NCBI RefSeq assembly: GCF_025211055.1
Contig: NZ_JAOARO010000099.1
Span: forward strand, 117,523 to 181,522
Direction of reading: 5' to 3'
Origin: Vallitalea sp.
Lineage (GTDB): Bacteria > Bacillota > Clostridia > Lachnospirales > Vallitaleaceae
Length of the DNA stretch: 64,000 nt
A program made the position numbers and the translations under genes. The number at the start of each line of letters is the position of its first letter. Position 1 is the first letter of the stretch. The notes under the pieces were generated by a model. The model saw nothing but the letters and a program-made list of their open reading frames with translations, made no database searches and was not told the DNA's origin. This document shows, piece by piece, positions 1-7,736 of the stretch.

Positions 1-1
1 A

Positions 2-808
2 TTTAATTACTTCAAGGCTAATAGTAAAAGACTGTACAAGAAGCTATTAGAAGAGGGTTACGAAAAAGAGGAAGCAATAGAGTTATGTAAATCTAGGATA
101 TTTGGACCGGCAGAAGGAGAATACGGAACAGGTGTTACTAAGCTATTTGAAACTAAGAATTGGCAAAATGAATCTCAGATAGGAGAAACTTTTGTTAAGA
201 GTCTAAGATATGTATATAGTAAAAATTGTAGAGGAAAAGAAGCAGGAGAATTGTTTAATAATAACTTGAGTTCTGTTGATGTTGTATCACAGATAAGAAG
301 TAATCACGAGTATGAGGTAACAGATCTTGATCATTATTATGAGTTTTTTGGTGGACTTGCTAAATCAGTGGAAATGGCCAAGGGGTCAAAAGCAGAGATA
401 TACATTACTGATACAACTGGTGAAAGGATTGAAACAGAAAGTGTGGAAAAATCTATTAATAGAGGAATTAGGACAAGGGTATTAAATCCTAAGTGGATAG
501 ATGGTATGTTAGAGCATAAATATCATGGAGTTCAGAATATAGCGGATAGATTTGAAAATATTATGGGGTTAGCGGCTACTACTAATAAGGTAGAAGAGTG
601 GATTTATGATGATTTGCATAGTAAATATATTGATGATGATGAGATGAAGGAAAGACTTAGAGACAATAATAGATGGGCTTATTTTTCTATTGTGGAACAG
701 ATGATGGAGTATGAGAAGAGAGGTTATTGGAAGGCTACGGATGAGCAGAAGGAGAAGTTATTGGAGGTATATTTGGAATTGGAGGGGGATATAGAGGAGG
801 ATATTTAG
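2..808 (+). CDS. cobN: Cobaltochelatase CobN, C-terminal part (5' end outside window)
   Basis: The frame is open from base 2 to the TAG at 806-808, about 268 residues, so the gene enters from the left edge; the TTG at 251 is internal. CobN is the large subunit that inserts cobalt into the corrin ring using ATP hydrolysed by a ChlI/ChlD-type AAA pair. The visible part carries the C-terminal features of the CobN/BchH family: the stretch SRIFGPAEGEYGTGV near the beginning, then the DLDHYYEFFGG and GLAKSVE blocks, and the late NPKWIDGMLEHKYHG segment. The two AAA subunits follow directly on the same strand, which supports a cobalt (or, less likely, magnesium) chelatase operon. Only the C-terminal fifth to quarter of the protein is visible, so the metal cannot be judged from active-site residues. 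Confidence 0.88.
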   Translation, partial: FNYFKANSKRLYKKLLEEGYEKEEAIELCKSRIFGPAEGEYGTGVTKLFETKNWQNESQIGETFVKSLRYVYSKNCRGKEAGELFNNNLSSVDVVSQIRSNHEYEVTDLDHYYEFFGGLAKSVEMAKGSKAEIYITDTTGERIETESVEKSINRGIRTRVLNPKWIDGMLEHKYHGVQNIADRFENIMGLAATTNKVEEWIYDDLHSKYIDDDEMKERLRDNNRWAYFSIVEQMMEYEKRGYWKATDEQKEKLLEVYLELEGDIEEDI

Positions 809-837
809 ATATTACTGCATAAAAAAGTCAACAATCA

Positions 838-911
838 GGTTGTAAAGTGTTATAATCACTTGCCTTACTCTGAGAAACGAACCGTCTGAGTGATTATAAC
901 ACTTTACAACC
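838..911. repeat. Perfect 23-bp inverted repeat between cobN and the chlI-like gene
   Basis: Bases 838-860 are exactly complementary to 889-911, with a 28-base spacer. The last five bases of the right arm (907-911) can also pair with 915-919 around a 3-base loop, giving two competing hairpins. No T-run follows, so it is not a classical intrinsic terminator. It could be a processing or stability element between cobN and chlI, or a small dispersed palindrome. Confidence 0.8.
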
Positions 912-979
912 TTCGGTTGGTGCCGGTTTATGGATAGTATTAATTTCTATTAAATAAAATGGTAAAAGGAGTTAGAGTT

Positions 980-2002
980 ATGGAAAATATCAAAAAGCAA
1001 TACCCCTTTACTGCGATAGTGGGACAAGATAATATGAAGAAAGCTCTTTTGCTTAATATAATTAATCCTTCTATTGGAGGTGTTTTGATTAGAGGTGAGA
1101 AGGGAACAGCTAAATCTACGGCTGTGAGAGCTTTGGCTGATTTGTTGCCGGAGAGAAAAGAGATTAGTGGTTGCAAGTTTCATTGTAATCCAGATGAAAT
1201 AAGTGAGTGTTGTGATGAATGTGTGGGTTTGATTGAGTCTGGAGATGTTACTGAGCATAAGGGTAAGATGAAAGTGGTTGATTTGCCTGTTAGTGCAACG
1301 GAGGATAGAGTTGTTGGAACTCTTGATATTGAGCATGCTATTAAGATGGGTGAGAAGAAATTTGAATCTGGGATTTTGGCAGAGGCTAATAGGAATATAC
1401 TATATATTGATGAAGTTAATCTGTTGGATGACCATGTTGTGGATATTTTGCTTGATTCGGCAGCTATGGGGGTTAACACTATTGAGAGAGAGGGAATATC
1501 TTATACTCATCCTGCTAGGTTTGTGTTGGTTGGGACCATGAATCCTGAGGAAGGAGATCTTAGACCACAGCTTCTTGATAGATTTGGGCTTGTTGTAGAA
1601 GTTATGGGAGAAAGGGAAACAGAAAAAAGGGTTGAGGTTATTAAGAGAAGATTGGAGTATGAAGATAATCCTGAGAAGTTTGTTGAGAAATATATCCAAG
1701 ATAATAATAGATTAAATGAAAGAATTATGAAGGCTAAGAGTTTGTTGAGTAAGGTTGAATATACAGATAAGATATTAGAAATTGTTGCAAGATTATCTAT
1801 TGAGTTAGAGGTTGATGGGCATAGGGCGGATATTACTATGGTTAAGACGGCAGTTACTAATGCAGCATTTAATGGAAGAACTAAGGTGATGAAAGAGGAT
1901 TTGTTAGAGGCGGCAGAGTTAGTGTTACCACATAGAATGAGAAGAAGACCTTTTGAAGAAGGAGTATTAGATTTTGAAAGGGTAAAACAAATTATTGGAT
2001 AG
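980..2002 (+). CDS. BchI/ChlI-like AAA+ ATPase subunit of the chelatase
   Basis: This is the AAA+ motor that, with the ChlD-like neighbour, powers metal insertion by CobN. Visible motifs are IVGQ near residue 15, Walker [10 protein letters not shown] near residue 42, Walker [12 protein letters not shown] near 138, the sensor stretch [20 protein letters not shown], and a C-terminal GHRAD helix region. Four or more cysteines cluster between Walker A and B (CKFHC then CCDEC), a metal-binding-like insertion seen in some ChlI proteins of anaerobes. I place the start at the ATG at 980 because AAAAGGAG lies 9 bases upstream; the ATG at 959 precedes that site and has none of its own. The protein is 340 residues, usual for the family. 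It ends 10 bases before the next start. Confidence 0.88.
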   Translation: MENIKKQYPFTAIVGQDNMKKALLLNIINPSIGGVLIRGEKGTAKSTAVRALADLLPERKEISGCKFHCNPDEISECCDECVGLIESGDVTEHKGKMKVVDLPVSATEDRVVGTLDIEHAIKMGEKKFESGILAEANRNILYIDEVNLLDDHVVDILLDSAAMGVNTIEREGISYTHPARFVLVGTMNPEEGDLRPQLLDRFGLVVEVMGERETEKRVEVIKRRLEYEDNPEKFVEKYIQDNNRLNERIMKAKSLLSKVEYTDKILEIVARLSIELEVDGHRADITMVKTAVTNAAFNGRTKVMKEDLLEAAELVLPHRMRRRPFEEGVLDFERVKQIIG

Positions 2003-2012
2003 GTGTATAACT

Positions 2013-3986
2013 ATGAATAAATCAGAAGTGGTATTTCCTTTTGCAGCTATTGCTGGACAGGAGAAAGTTAAGAAAGCTCTTATACTTAATGCGGTTAATC
2101 CTGCGGTTGGTGGTGTTTTGATAAGCGGTGAGAAAGGTACAGCAAAGTCTACTTTGGTAAGAGGGTTAGCTGATGTAATTAGAGAAAGTGTTGTTAATCT
2201 TCCGTTGAATATTACTGAGGATAGGCTCATTGGGACTATTGATATCGAAACAGCAATTTCTAGAGGTAAGAAAGCTGTAGATTGTGGTGTTTTACAAAAG
2301 GCTAATGGAAATATTTTGTATGTTGATGAAGTTAATCTTTTGAGTGAACATATTGTTAATTGTTTGCTTGAGGTATCATCTTCGGGTGTTAACAGAATTG
2401 AAAGGGAAGGATTATCTTTCAGTCATGAATCTAAGTTCATATTGATAGGGACAATGAATCCTGAGGAGGGGTATTTGCGTCCTCAATTTATTGATCGATT
2501 CGGGTTATATGTGGAGAGTAGAGGTTCTAAAAATATTCAGGAGCGTAAGGAAATAATAAAGAGAAGGCTGGAATATGAAGAAAATCCCATTGGGTTTATT
2601 GAGGATTGGCAAAAGGAAAATCATAGAATACGTGATGAAATAGCTAATGCTAGAGAGATTATCAGAGATGTAGTGGTAGATGAAGAACTATTGTATTTTG
2701 CAGCCGATATTGCTAAAGGGGGAAATTGCTCAGGTCATAGGGCTGAGATATCAATAGTGGAAACAGCTAAGGCAATAGCAGCACTTGATAGGAGAAAAAA
2801 TGTTATTAGTGATGATATTGAAGAGGCGGCAGGTTATAGTTTACCTCATAGGATAAGAGAGATACCTAATGTAAATGAATCTAGGAGAGACACAAATAAT
2901 AATGATAAGGACACTAATAGAGATGAAACACAGAATAATGCAAGTACAAATAATAGTAAAACTGATGATATAAGAAATAGAGATATAGAAAATGATTATA
3001 TTAGCCAAAGGGATAATACTAATGATGATTTTATGAATAAAAGAGACAATGATTTAACTGATGAACAGATTGGTGATACTAGTAAGAAAAATAATAAGAG
3101 TAATGAATCAAGTAATGAACCTCATTTACAAGAAAAGATTGAACAACCCTTATATAACGACAAAATTATTCCCCTGGAAATAAAATCTACAAATAATACT
3201 AAAAAGGTAAAAGGTACTGGAAAAAGAACTAAAGTAAAGAATGATCCTCAAAAGGGTAGATATATAAAATATTCCATACCTAAAGGTAAAGTTAGTTCTA
3301 TTGCATTTGATGCAACATTAAGGGCTGCATTACCTTATCAAAAGTTCAGGAATAATGATAAAGTATCTATAGTTATTGATAGGTCAGATATAAGAGAAAA
3401 AATAAGAGAGAGAAGGACAGGGAGTACAATATTGTTTGTAGTTGATGCAAGTGGTTCTATGGGAACAAAACAACGAATGAGGGTTGTGAAATCAGTAATC
3501 ATTTCAATGTTGAATGATGCTTATCAAAAGAGGGATAAAGTAGGTATGATTGCTTTTAGAAAAGATAAAGCAGAAGTTCTACTTCCAATAACAAAAAGTG
3601 TAGATATGGCAGAAAAGAGGCTCAAGAATATACCTACAGGGGGAAAAACTCCTTTAGCCTCTGGGTTATATGCAGCTTATGAATTGCTAAAATCATATAA
3701 AGTAAAAGAACCTGATACGGAGCCTTTGATGGTGCTTGTTACAGATGGCAAAGCTAATGTTTCGTTGAACAAGGGTAAGCCTATAGATGATGCATTACAT
3801 ATGGCTAGGATGATAAGAAATGAAGGTATACAAACTATGGTAATTGATACAGAAAGTGGTTTTATCCAATTAGGGTTAGGTAAAAAATTATCAGATGAAA
3901 TTAATGGAGAGTATTATAAATTGGAAGATATTAGGTATAAAGAATTAAAGGATGTTATTAATAGAGGCAAGGGGAGAGTAACTTGA
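2013..3986 (+). CDS. BchD/ChlD-like chelatase subunit (AAA domain plus VWA domain)
   Basis: The protein has about 657 residues in three parts. Residues 1-285 form a BchI-like AAA domain (IAGQ, Walker [44 protein letters not shown]). Residues 285-420 are a low-complexity Asn/Asp/Lys-rich linker where many ChlD proteins have an acidic-proline linker. Residues from about 465 are a von Willebrand A domain with the MIDAS motif DASGSMG near 475. ChlD bridges the ChlI ring to the large subunit. The start is the ATG at 2013, with a weak GATAGGTG overlapping the stop of the previous gene; the upstream TTG at 1995 is less likely. It is translationally coupled to the ChlI-like gene. A near-copy of its 3' coding region lies at 5720. 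Confidence 0.88.
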   Translation: MNKSEVVFPFAAIAGQEKVKKALILNAVNPAVGGVLISGEKGTAKSTLVRGLADVIRESVVNLPLNITEDRLIGTIDIETAISRGKKAVDCGVLQKANGNILYVDEVNLLSEHIVNCLLEVSSSGVNRIEREGLSFSHESKFILIGTMNPEEGYLRPQFIDRFGLYVESRGSKNIQERKEIIKRRLEYEENPIGFIEDWQKENHRIRDEIANAREIIRDVVVDEELLYFAADIAKGGNCSGHRAEISIVETAKAIAALDRRKNVISDDIEEAAGYSLPHRIREIPNVNESRRDTNNNDKDTNRDETQNNASTNNSKTDDIRNRDIENDYISQRDNTNDDFMNKRDNDLTDEQIGDTSKKNNKSNESSNEPHLQEKIEQPLYNDKIIPLEIKSTNNTKKVKGTGKRTKVKNDPQKGRYIKYSIPKGKVSSIAFDATLRAALPYQKFRNNDKVSIVIDRSDIREKIRERRTGSTILFVVDASGSMGTKQRMRVVKSVIISMLNDAYQKRDKVGMIAFRKDKAEVLLPITKSVDMAEKRLKNIPTGGKTPLASGLYAAYELLKSYKVKEPDTEPLMVLVTDGKANVSLNKGKPIDDALHMARMIRNEGIQTMVIDTESGFIQLGLGKKLSDEINGEYYKLEDIRYKELKDVINRGKGRVT

Positions 3987-4008
3987 TTCTCCCCGTATAT
4001 TAAAATAT

Positions 4009-4278
4009 TTATTCTTGAAAATGTTTAATCAAGCATGTAATTATTATTAAATACACTATTGAGATAAAAGCATATAATATTTTATTTGAAGTTAAGATAC
4101 ATAAATCAGGTAAATAACGATTCAATAAAACAGTGATAATATACCAACTAATAAATGATACAGTTTCTGATATTAAATCTGCCATATTATCTTTCAATAA
4201 TGCTTTAATAAAAGAAGCTAATGAAATTATAGTTATACCTATAACAATTCCTATAATATTCTCAAATAAGAATTCCAT
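4009..4278 (-). CDS. Small membrane protein of unknown function
   Basis: This 89-residue protein has three likely membrane spans (residues 8-28, 40-58 and 66-86), one containing a Lys-rich break (FIKALLKDN). AAAGGAA sits 9 bases before its ATG, which supports translation. It follows the secreted-protein gene at 5324-4338 on the same strand with a 59-base gap, so the two may be co-transcribed. It has no motif I recognise. Size and topology would fit a holin-like, immunity-like or accessory membrane protein, but nothing in the sequence decides between these. Confidence 0.6.
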   Translation of the reverse strand: MEFLFENIIGIVIGITIISLASFIKALLKDNMADLISETVSFISWYIITVLLNRYLPDLCILTSNKILYAFISIVYLIIITCLIKHFQE

Positions 4279-4337
4279 TAAATTATTTCCTTTGTTTTAA
4301 TATATTGTTTTAATAAAAAAGAGGTTATAAAAATCAA

Positions 4338-5324
4338 TTAAAAATCTGCTCTAAATCTAATTACAACTTTGTCGTTATATTTAGAAGTTATATCGCCTGT
4401 TACATCTCTTTTAATATGTGATTGCCAAAAACCTCTTTTAGCTTCTTGTTCTAACCAATCTATATCACCAAAATGGGGAGAATTTACTCTACCGCTTTCA
4501 GTATAAGTTTTTCTAACCATTTTATTTGAATTTTTATCGTAATAATTACAGTCATCATATTGATTCCAAAGAGCATAATCAGCTGATGAGGAATTATCCC
4601 ATGCTTCATCATAAATATTATAGACTTGTTTAATTTTTCTAGTCCAACAACAATTCAATGTTATATAATATGAACTGCTTTTCGAGGTTCCAATAGAATT
4701 TAAATCAATTCCTAAGGCTGTTAGTATTTTCCATGAATGTTTTGTTACAGATCCCACTACTATATTAAAAGTTTTATTTAATATATCTGCCATAGATTTA
4801 TAATATGGAAATCCTGTATATTTTTTATACATATTTTCAGTATGTGTTTTAGCCATCCTAGGATCATTTTCTGCATATAAATATATGGTTCTAAATTGCC
4901 AAGGGTATGTCTCAAATGTATATGTATCATCTGATACTAGGGATATTCTATTATTTTGCTTTGAAAGTTGTTGAGTTTCAGAAACAATTATTGTAAAATA
5001 TTCAGGTGTTTCAGTTTCAAATAGAGTATTAAAATTCATCTTTAATTTCTTTTGAAGTTCTGTATAATTGTTTTTACTAACATTATAAATTTTTAATCCA
5101 GCTTTTTCTAATTCATTATTTATCAAAGGATAATTTTTTTCTGATAATGTTAATTGATTATTACTAAAAGTACTGATGTTTTTATTTAAGATATTTTGCA
5201 TATGTTTAAATACTAAATCATCACATTTTTTTTCATATGATATGTTTGTAGATTTAGCAAATATTGATGTAGTAGATGTTAATAATAATGATACAAGTAA
5301 AATTATTGATAATATTTTTTTCAT
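4338..5324 (-). CDS. Secreted protein of unknown function
   Basis: This 328-residue protein has a clear signal peptide (MKKILSIILLVSLLLTSTTS, then FAKS), so it is exported. I use the second Met as start because TATGGAGG lies just before it; the longer reading would begin inside that site. The mature part is rich in Tyr, Asn and Lys. It contains SVTKHSWKILTALGI in the middle, a CC pair (NCCWTRK), and a C-terminal block WLEQEAKRGFWQSHIKRD. No family was recognised. It could be a structural or stress-related exoprotein or a secreted effector; the small membrane protein downstream might be its partner. The gene appears intact. Confidence 0.65.
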   Translation of the reverse strand: MKKILSIILLVSLLLTSTTSIFAKSTNISYEKKCDDLVFKHMQNILNKNISTFSNNQLTLSEKNYPLINNELEKAGLKIYNVSKNNYTELQKKLKMNFNTLFETETPEYFTIIVSETQQLSKQNNRISLVSDDTYTFETYPWQFRTIYLYAENDPRMAKTHTENMYKKYTGFPYYKSMADILNKTFNIVVGSVTKHSWKILTALGIDLNSIGTSKSSSYYITLNCCWTRKIKQVYNIYDEAWDNSSSADYALWNQYDDCNYYDKNSNKMVRKTYTESGRVNSPHFGDIDWLEQEAKRGFWQSHIKRDVTGDITSKYNDKVVIRFRADF

Positions 5325-5719
5325 GTTATCCTCCATAAAGTTAACTAATTTTTTTGATTTATTATGCTATAATTTATGTAGAAAATCAGTAAATATTGTG
5401 TAAAAGACTAGTATAAAAATAGTAAATTAAATACCTCTTTTTATATTAAACAAAACAATTATATATCAATGTAACATAAAATGTCAAGTTATATTAAAAT
5501 AAAAAAATAAAAAGGATTAATGTCGCTATTTATCAAAAATATTGAGTTTGAGTCTGAATAATTGATTAAGCAAAGCTTTTACTTTTTTAGATACTATTTG
5601 TTTGAGTTAATTATAATAAATCTATTACGAAATATCATCAATAACTTAATTCTTTTATAAACCAAAGATTAACTCCGTCATATAATTTCTTTATAACCTT
5701 TTGACTCATAGTTTTTTTC

Positions 5720-5818
5720 CAAACTATGGTCATAGATACAGAAAGCGGGTTTATCCAATTAGTGTTAGGTAAAAAATTATCAGATGAAATTAAAGGCTTG
5801 CAAGTAGGTTTTGGTTAG
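5720..5818 (+). pseudogene. Relic of a second chlD gene (3' coding fragment)
   Basis: Bases 5720-5793 match 3831-3904 inside the ChlD-like gene at 69 of 74 positions. Read in the equivalent frame it gives TMVIDTESGFIQ, then LGKKLSDEIKG, and stops at 5816-5818. Four of the five differences are synonymous; only one changes an amino acid (Gly to Val). The fragment therefore probably descends from a functional, diverged paralogue rather than a recent sloppy copy. It has no start codon or upstream coding sequence. The rest of 5404-5843 is AT-rich and shows no gene. Confidence 0.75.
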
Positions 5819-5843
5819 AATCTTAATAAAATCTGTTAATATT

Positions 5844-5893
5844 AACTATACTATATATATTATTATAATAAATATATTTAGTATAGTTTTTTT
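5844..5893 (+). terminator. AT-rich stem-loop with T-run upstream of the sugar ABC operon
   Basis: Bases 5844-5853 pair with 5879-5888 (10 bp, AACTATACTA and its complement) around a 25-base AT-only loop, followed by seven Ts. The stem is weak in GC but the T-run placement fits intrinsic termination. It would insulate the operon at 6012 from upstream transcription. Confidence 0.5.
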
Positions 5894-5933
5894 GTGCATA
5901 ATTACAATTAATCAAATCATTAGAAAAAATATG

Positions 5934-5962
5934 TTGACAAATAACTACAAAATATTTATAAT
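5934..5962 (+). promoter_or_regulatory. Consensus sigma-A promoter of the sugar ABC operon
   Basis: TTGACA at 5934-5939 and TATAAT at 5957-5962 are both perfect consensus hexamers with an optimal 17-base spacer. The start of transcription would be near 5969, directly at the palindromic operator. Such a strong promoter normally needs a repressor. Confidence 0.88.
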
Positions 5963-5969
5963 GAAATTA

Positions 5970-5992
5970 ATTAATCAAGTCATTTGATTAAT
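5970..5992 (+). promoter_or_regulatory. Palindromic operator, likely site of the ROK repressor
   Basis: ATTAATCAA at 5970-5978 and TTGATTAAT at 5984-5992 are perfect complements around the 5-base centre GTCAT. The site covers the predicted transcription start, where a bound repressor would block initiation. One half-site, ATTAATCAA, also occurs at 5907-5915, upstream of the -35 box. The ROK-family regulator encoded at 9052 in the same operon is the obvious candidate ligand-responsive repressor; this assignment is inference. Confidence 0.65.
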
Positions 5993-6011
5993 AGAGAAAG
6001 GAGGAATATTC

Positions 6012-6875
6012 TTGAATAAGAAAAAATACACACCCTACTTATTAATTGCACCAACATACATTTTATTCATAGTATTTTTCATAATACCTCTTATATATTC
6101 TTTTAGTCTTACGCTTGTTGATTGGAACGGATTTTCAATAGACAAAGTATTTGTTGGATTTCAGAATTATATGAGATTATTTGATGATAAAGATTTTCTT
6201 AATGCTCTTAAAAATACTTTGATATATGCAGCTATTACAGTGCCATTAAGTGTTTTTATATCATTAGTACTTAGCTATATAATGGATGAAACAATAAAAG
6301 GATATCAATTTTTGAAAGGTGTTTTCTTCTTGCCACATATTGTTTCACTTGTTGCTGTAGGGGTTGTGTGGTCTTGGATTTTCTTACCAGATAAATATGG
6401 TTTGTTAAATAGTATTTTATCTGTATTTGGTATAGGACCTATGAAGTGGTTTTCCGATCCTAACTTGGCTATGCCGGCACTTATCATCATAGGAGTTTGG
6501 AAAAGCATAGGTTACAACATGGTAATATTTATTGCCGGACTGTTATCTATATCCAAATCTATCAATGAGGCAGCTGAGATAGATGGAGCTAATAGCATTC
6601 AGAAGTTTTTTAGAATAACTATGCCACTACTTAGACCCACAATGTTTTTTGTTATAGTATCAAGTACAATATATTCATTTTTTCAAATATTTGATATTGT
6701 AAAAGTAACAACAAATGGAGGACCTATAGGAAAAACAGAGATGCTAGTTACTTATTTATATAAAGTTGGTTTCGTTGAGTATGAAATAGGATATGCATCT
6801 GCTATAGCATTTGTATTGTTTGCACTAACTGTATTAATTACAGTAATTCAGAAAAAATTTGTTGAGGAGAATTGA
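6012..6875 (+). CDS. Carbohydrate ABC transporter permease (MalF/UgpA type)
   Basis: This 287-residue inner-membrane permease has six predicted spans. The CUT1 family EAA loop is visible as EAAEIDGANSIQKFFRITMP, the site that contacts the ATPase. The start is a TTG at 6012 preceded by a strong AAAGGAGG. It is the first gene of an operon with a second permease, a binding lipoprotein, a ROK regulator and a phosphodiester-glycosidase-like protein. The family imports mono- or oligosaccharides; the substrate cannot be read here. No ATPase gene accompanies it, so it probably uses a shared MsmK/UgpC-type ATPase encoded elsewhere. Confidence 0.88.
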   Translation: MNKKKYTPYLLIAPTYILFIVFFIIPLIYSFSLTLVDWNGFSIDKVFVGFQNYMRLFDDKDFLNALKNTLIYAAITVPLSVFISLVLSYIMDETIKGYQFLKGVFFLPHIVSLVAVGVVWSWIFLPDKYGLLNSILSVFGIGPMKWFSDPNLAMPALIIIGVWKSIGYNMVIFIAGLLSISKSINEAAEIDGANSIQKFFRITMPLLRPTMFFVIVSSTIYSFFQIFDIVKVTTNGGPIGKTEMLVTYLYKVGFVEYEIGYASAIAFVLFALTVLITVIQKKFVEEN

Positions 6876-6876
6876 T

Positions 6877-7698
6877 ATGACTATGAAAAAAATATCTAAG
6901 TATATTATTTTATATGGAATAGCGATAGCAATGATATTACCTTTTTTATGGATGATATCCACATCATTCAAATCAGCAAATGAAATCTTTACTATTCCTA
7001 TAAAATGGATACCAAGCAGTTTTAATTTTAAAAATTTCAGTAAAGCAATATCTAGCTTTCCATTTGTTAGATTCTTTATAAATAGTGTTACAGTTACAAT
7101 ATTTATTATAATTGGGCAGTTAGTAACATCAGTAATGTCTGCCTATGCATTTGCAAGAATGGAATTCAAAGGTAAGAATTTACTATTTATCATTTTGTTA
7201 GCTGGCTTAATGTTACCAGCACAAACAATTATGATACCAATGATATTAATACTAAAAGAATTACATTTATTAAATACTTTGCGAGGAATAATAATTCCAT
7301 TTACATGGAGTGCATTGATAGTATTTTTATTAAGACAATTCTTCATGAAGATACCAAAAGAAATAGAAGAAGCGGCTATGATTGATGGGTGTTCCACTTT
7401 TAGGATTGTTACTTCTATCGTTCTACCTATATCAAAGCCAATTTTATCTACATCTTTTATATTAATATTTATCTATGCTTGGAACCAATATTTTTGGCCT
7501 TTACTAATTGTAAATAAAGAAGAGTTATATACATTACAATTGGGATTAGCTTATTTTAAAGAAGTTAATGCTATTGAAACTGATTGGGGAGCATTAATGG
7601 CTGGAACAACATTAACTTTATTACCAGTTATAATCGTATTTGTAATTTTTCAGAAAAAAGTAATAGAAAGTATTGCATTTTCTGGAGGTAAAGAATAA
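6877..7698 (+). CDS. Carbohydrate ABC transporter permease (MalG/UgpE type)
   Basis: This partner of the preceding permease has about 273 residues and six spans, with the EAA loop EEAAMIDGCSTFRIVTSIVLP. I choose the ATG at 6877, one base after the previous stop and just downstream of GAGGAG, over the longer TTG reading that would overlap the upstream gene. The near-overlap implies translational coupling. N-terminal LWMISTSFKS is typical of MalG-type permeases. It forms the channel with the 6012 gene product and receives sugar from the lipoprotein encoded next. Confidence 0.88.
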   Translation: MTMKKISKYIILYGIAIAMILPFLWMISTSFKSANEIFTIPIKWIPSSFNFKNFSKAISSFPFVRFFINSVTVTIFIIIGQLVTSVMSAYAFARMEFKGKNLLFIILLAGLMLPAQTIMIPMILILKELHLLNTLRGIIIPFTWSALIVFLLRQFFMKIPKEIEEAAMIDGCSTFRIVTSIVLPISKPILSTSFILIFIYAWNQYFWPLLIVNKEELYTLQLGLAYFKEVNAIETDWGALMAGTTLTLLPVIIVFVIFQKKVIESIAFSGGKE

Positions 7699-7736
7699 AT
7701 TAAAAAAAAGTTAAAATGACTTAAGGAGGATTTAAT

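Noticed and set aside
1180..1699. Long minus-strand frames opposite the chlI-like gene
   Set aside because: They mirror a gene with clear AAA motifs, have no ribosome sites and no recognisable protein features.
5704..5730. Hairpin CATAGTTT/AAACTATG as a terminator
   Set aside because: One arm is part of the chlD relic, the stem is 8 bp and AT-rich, and no T-run follows.
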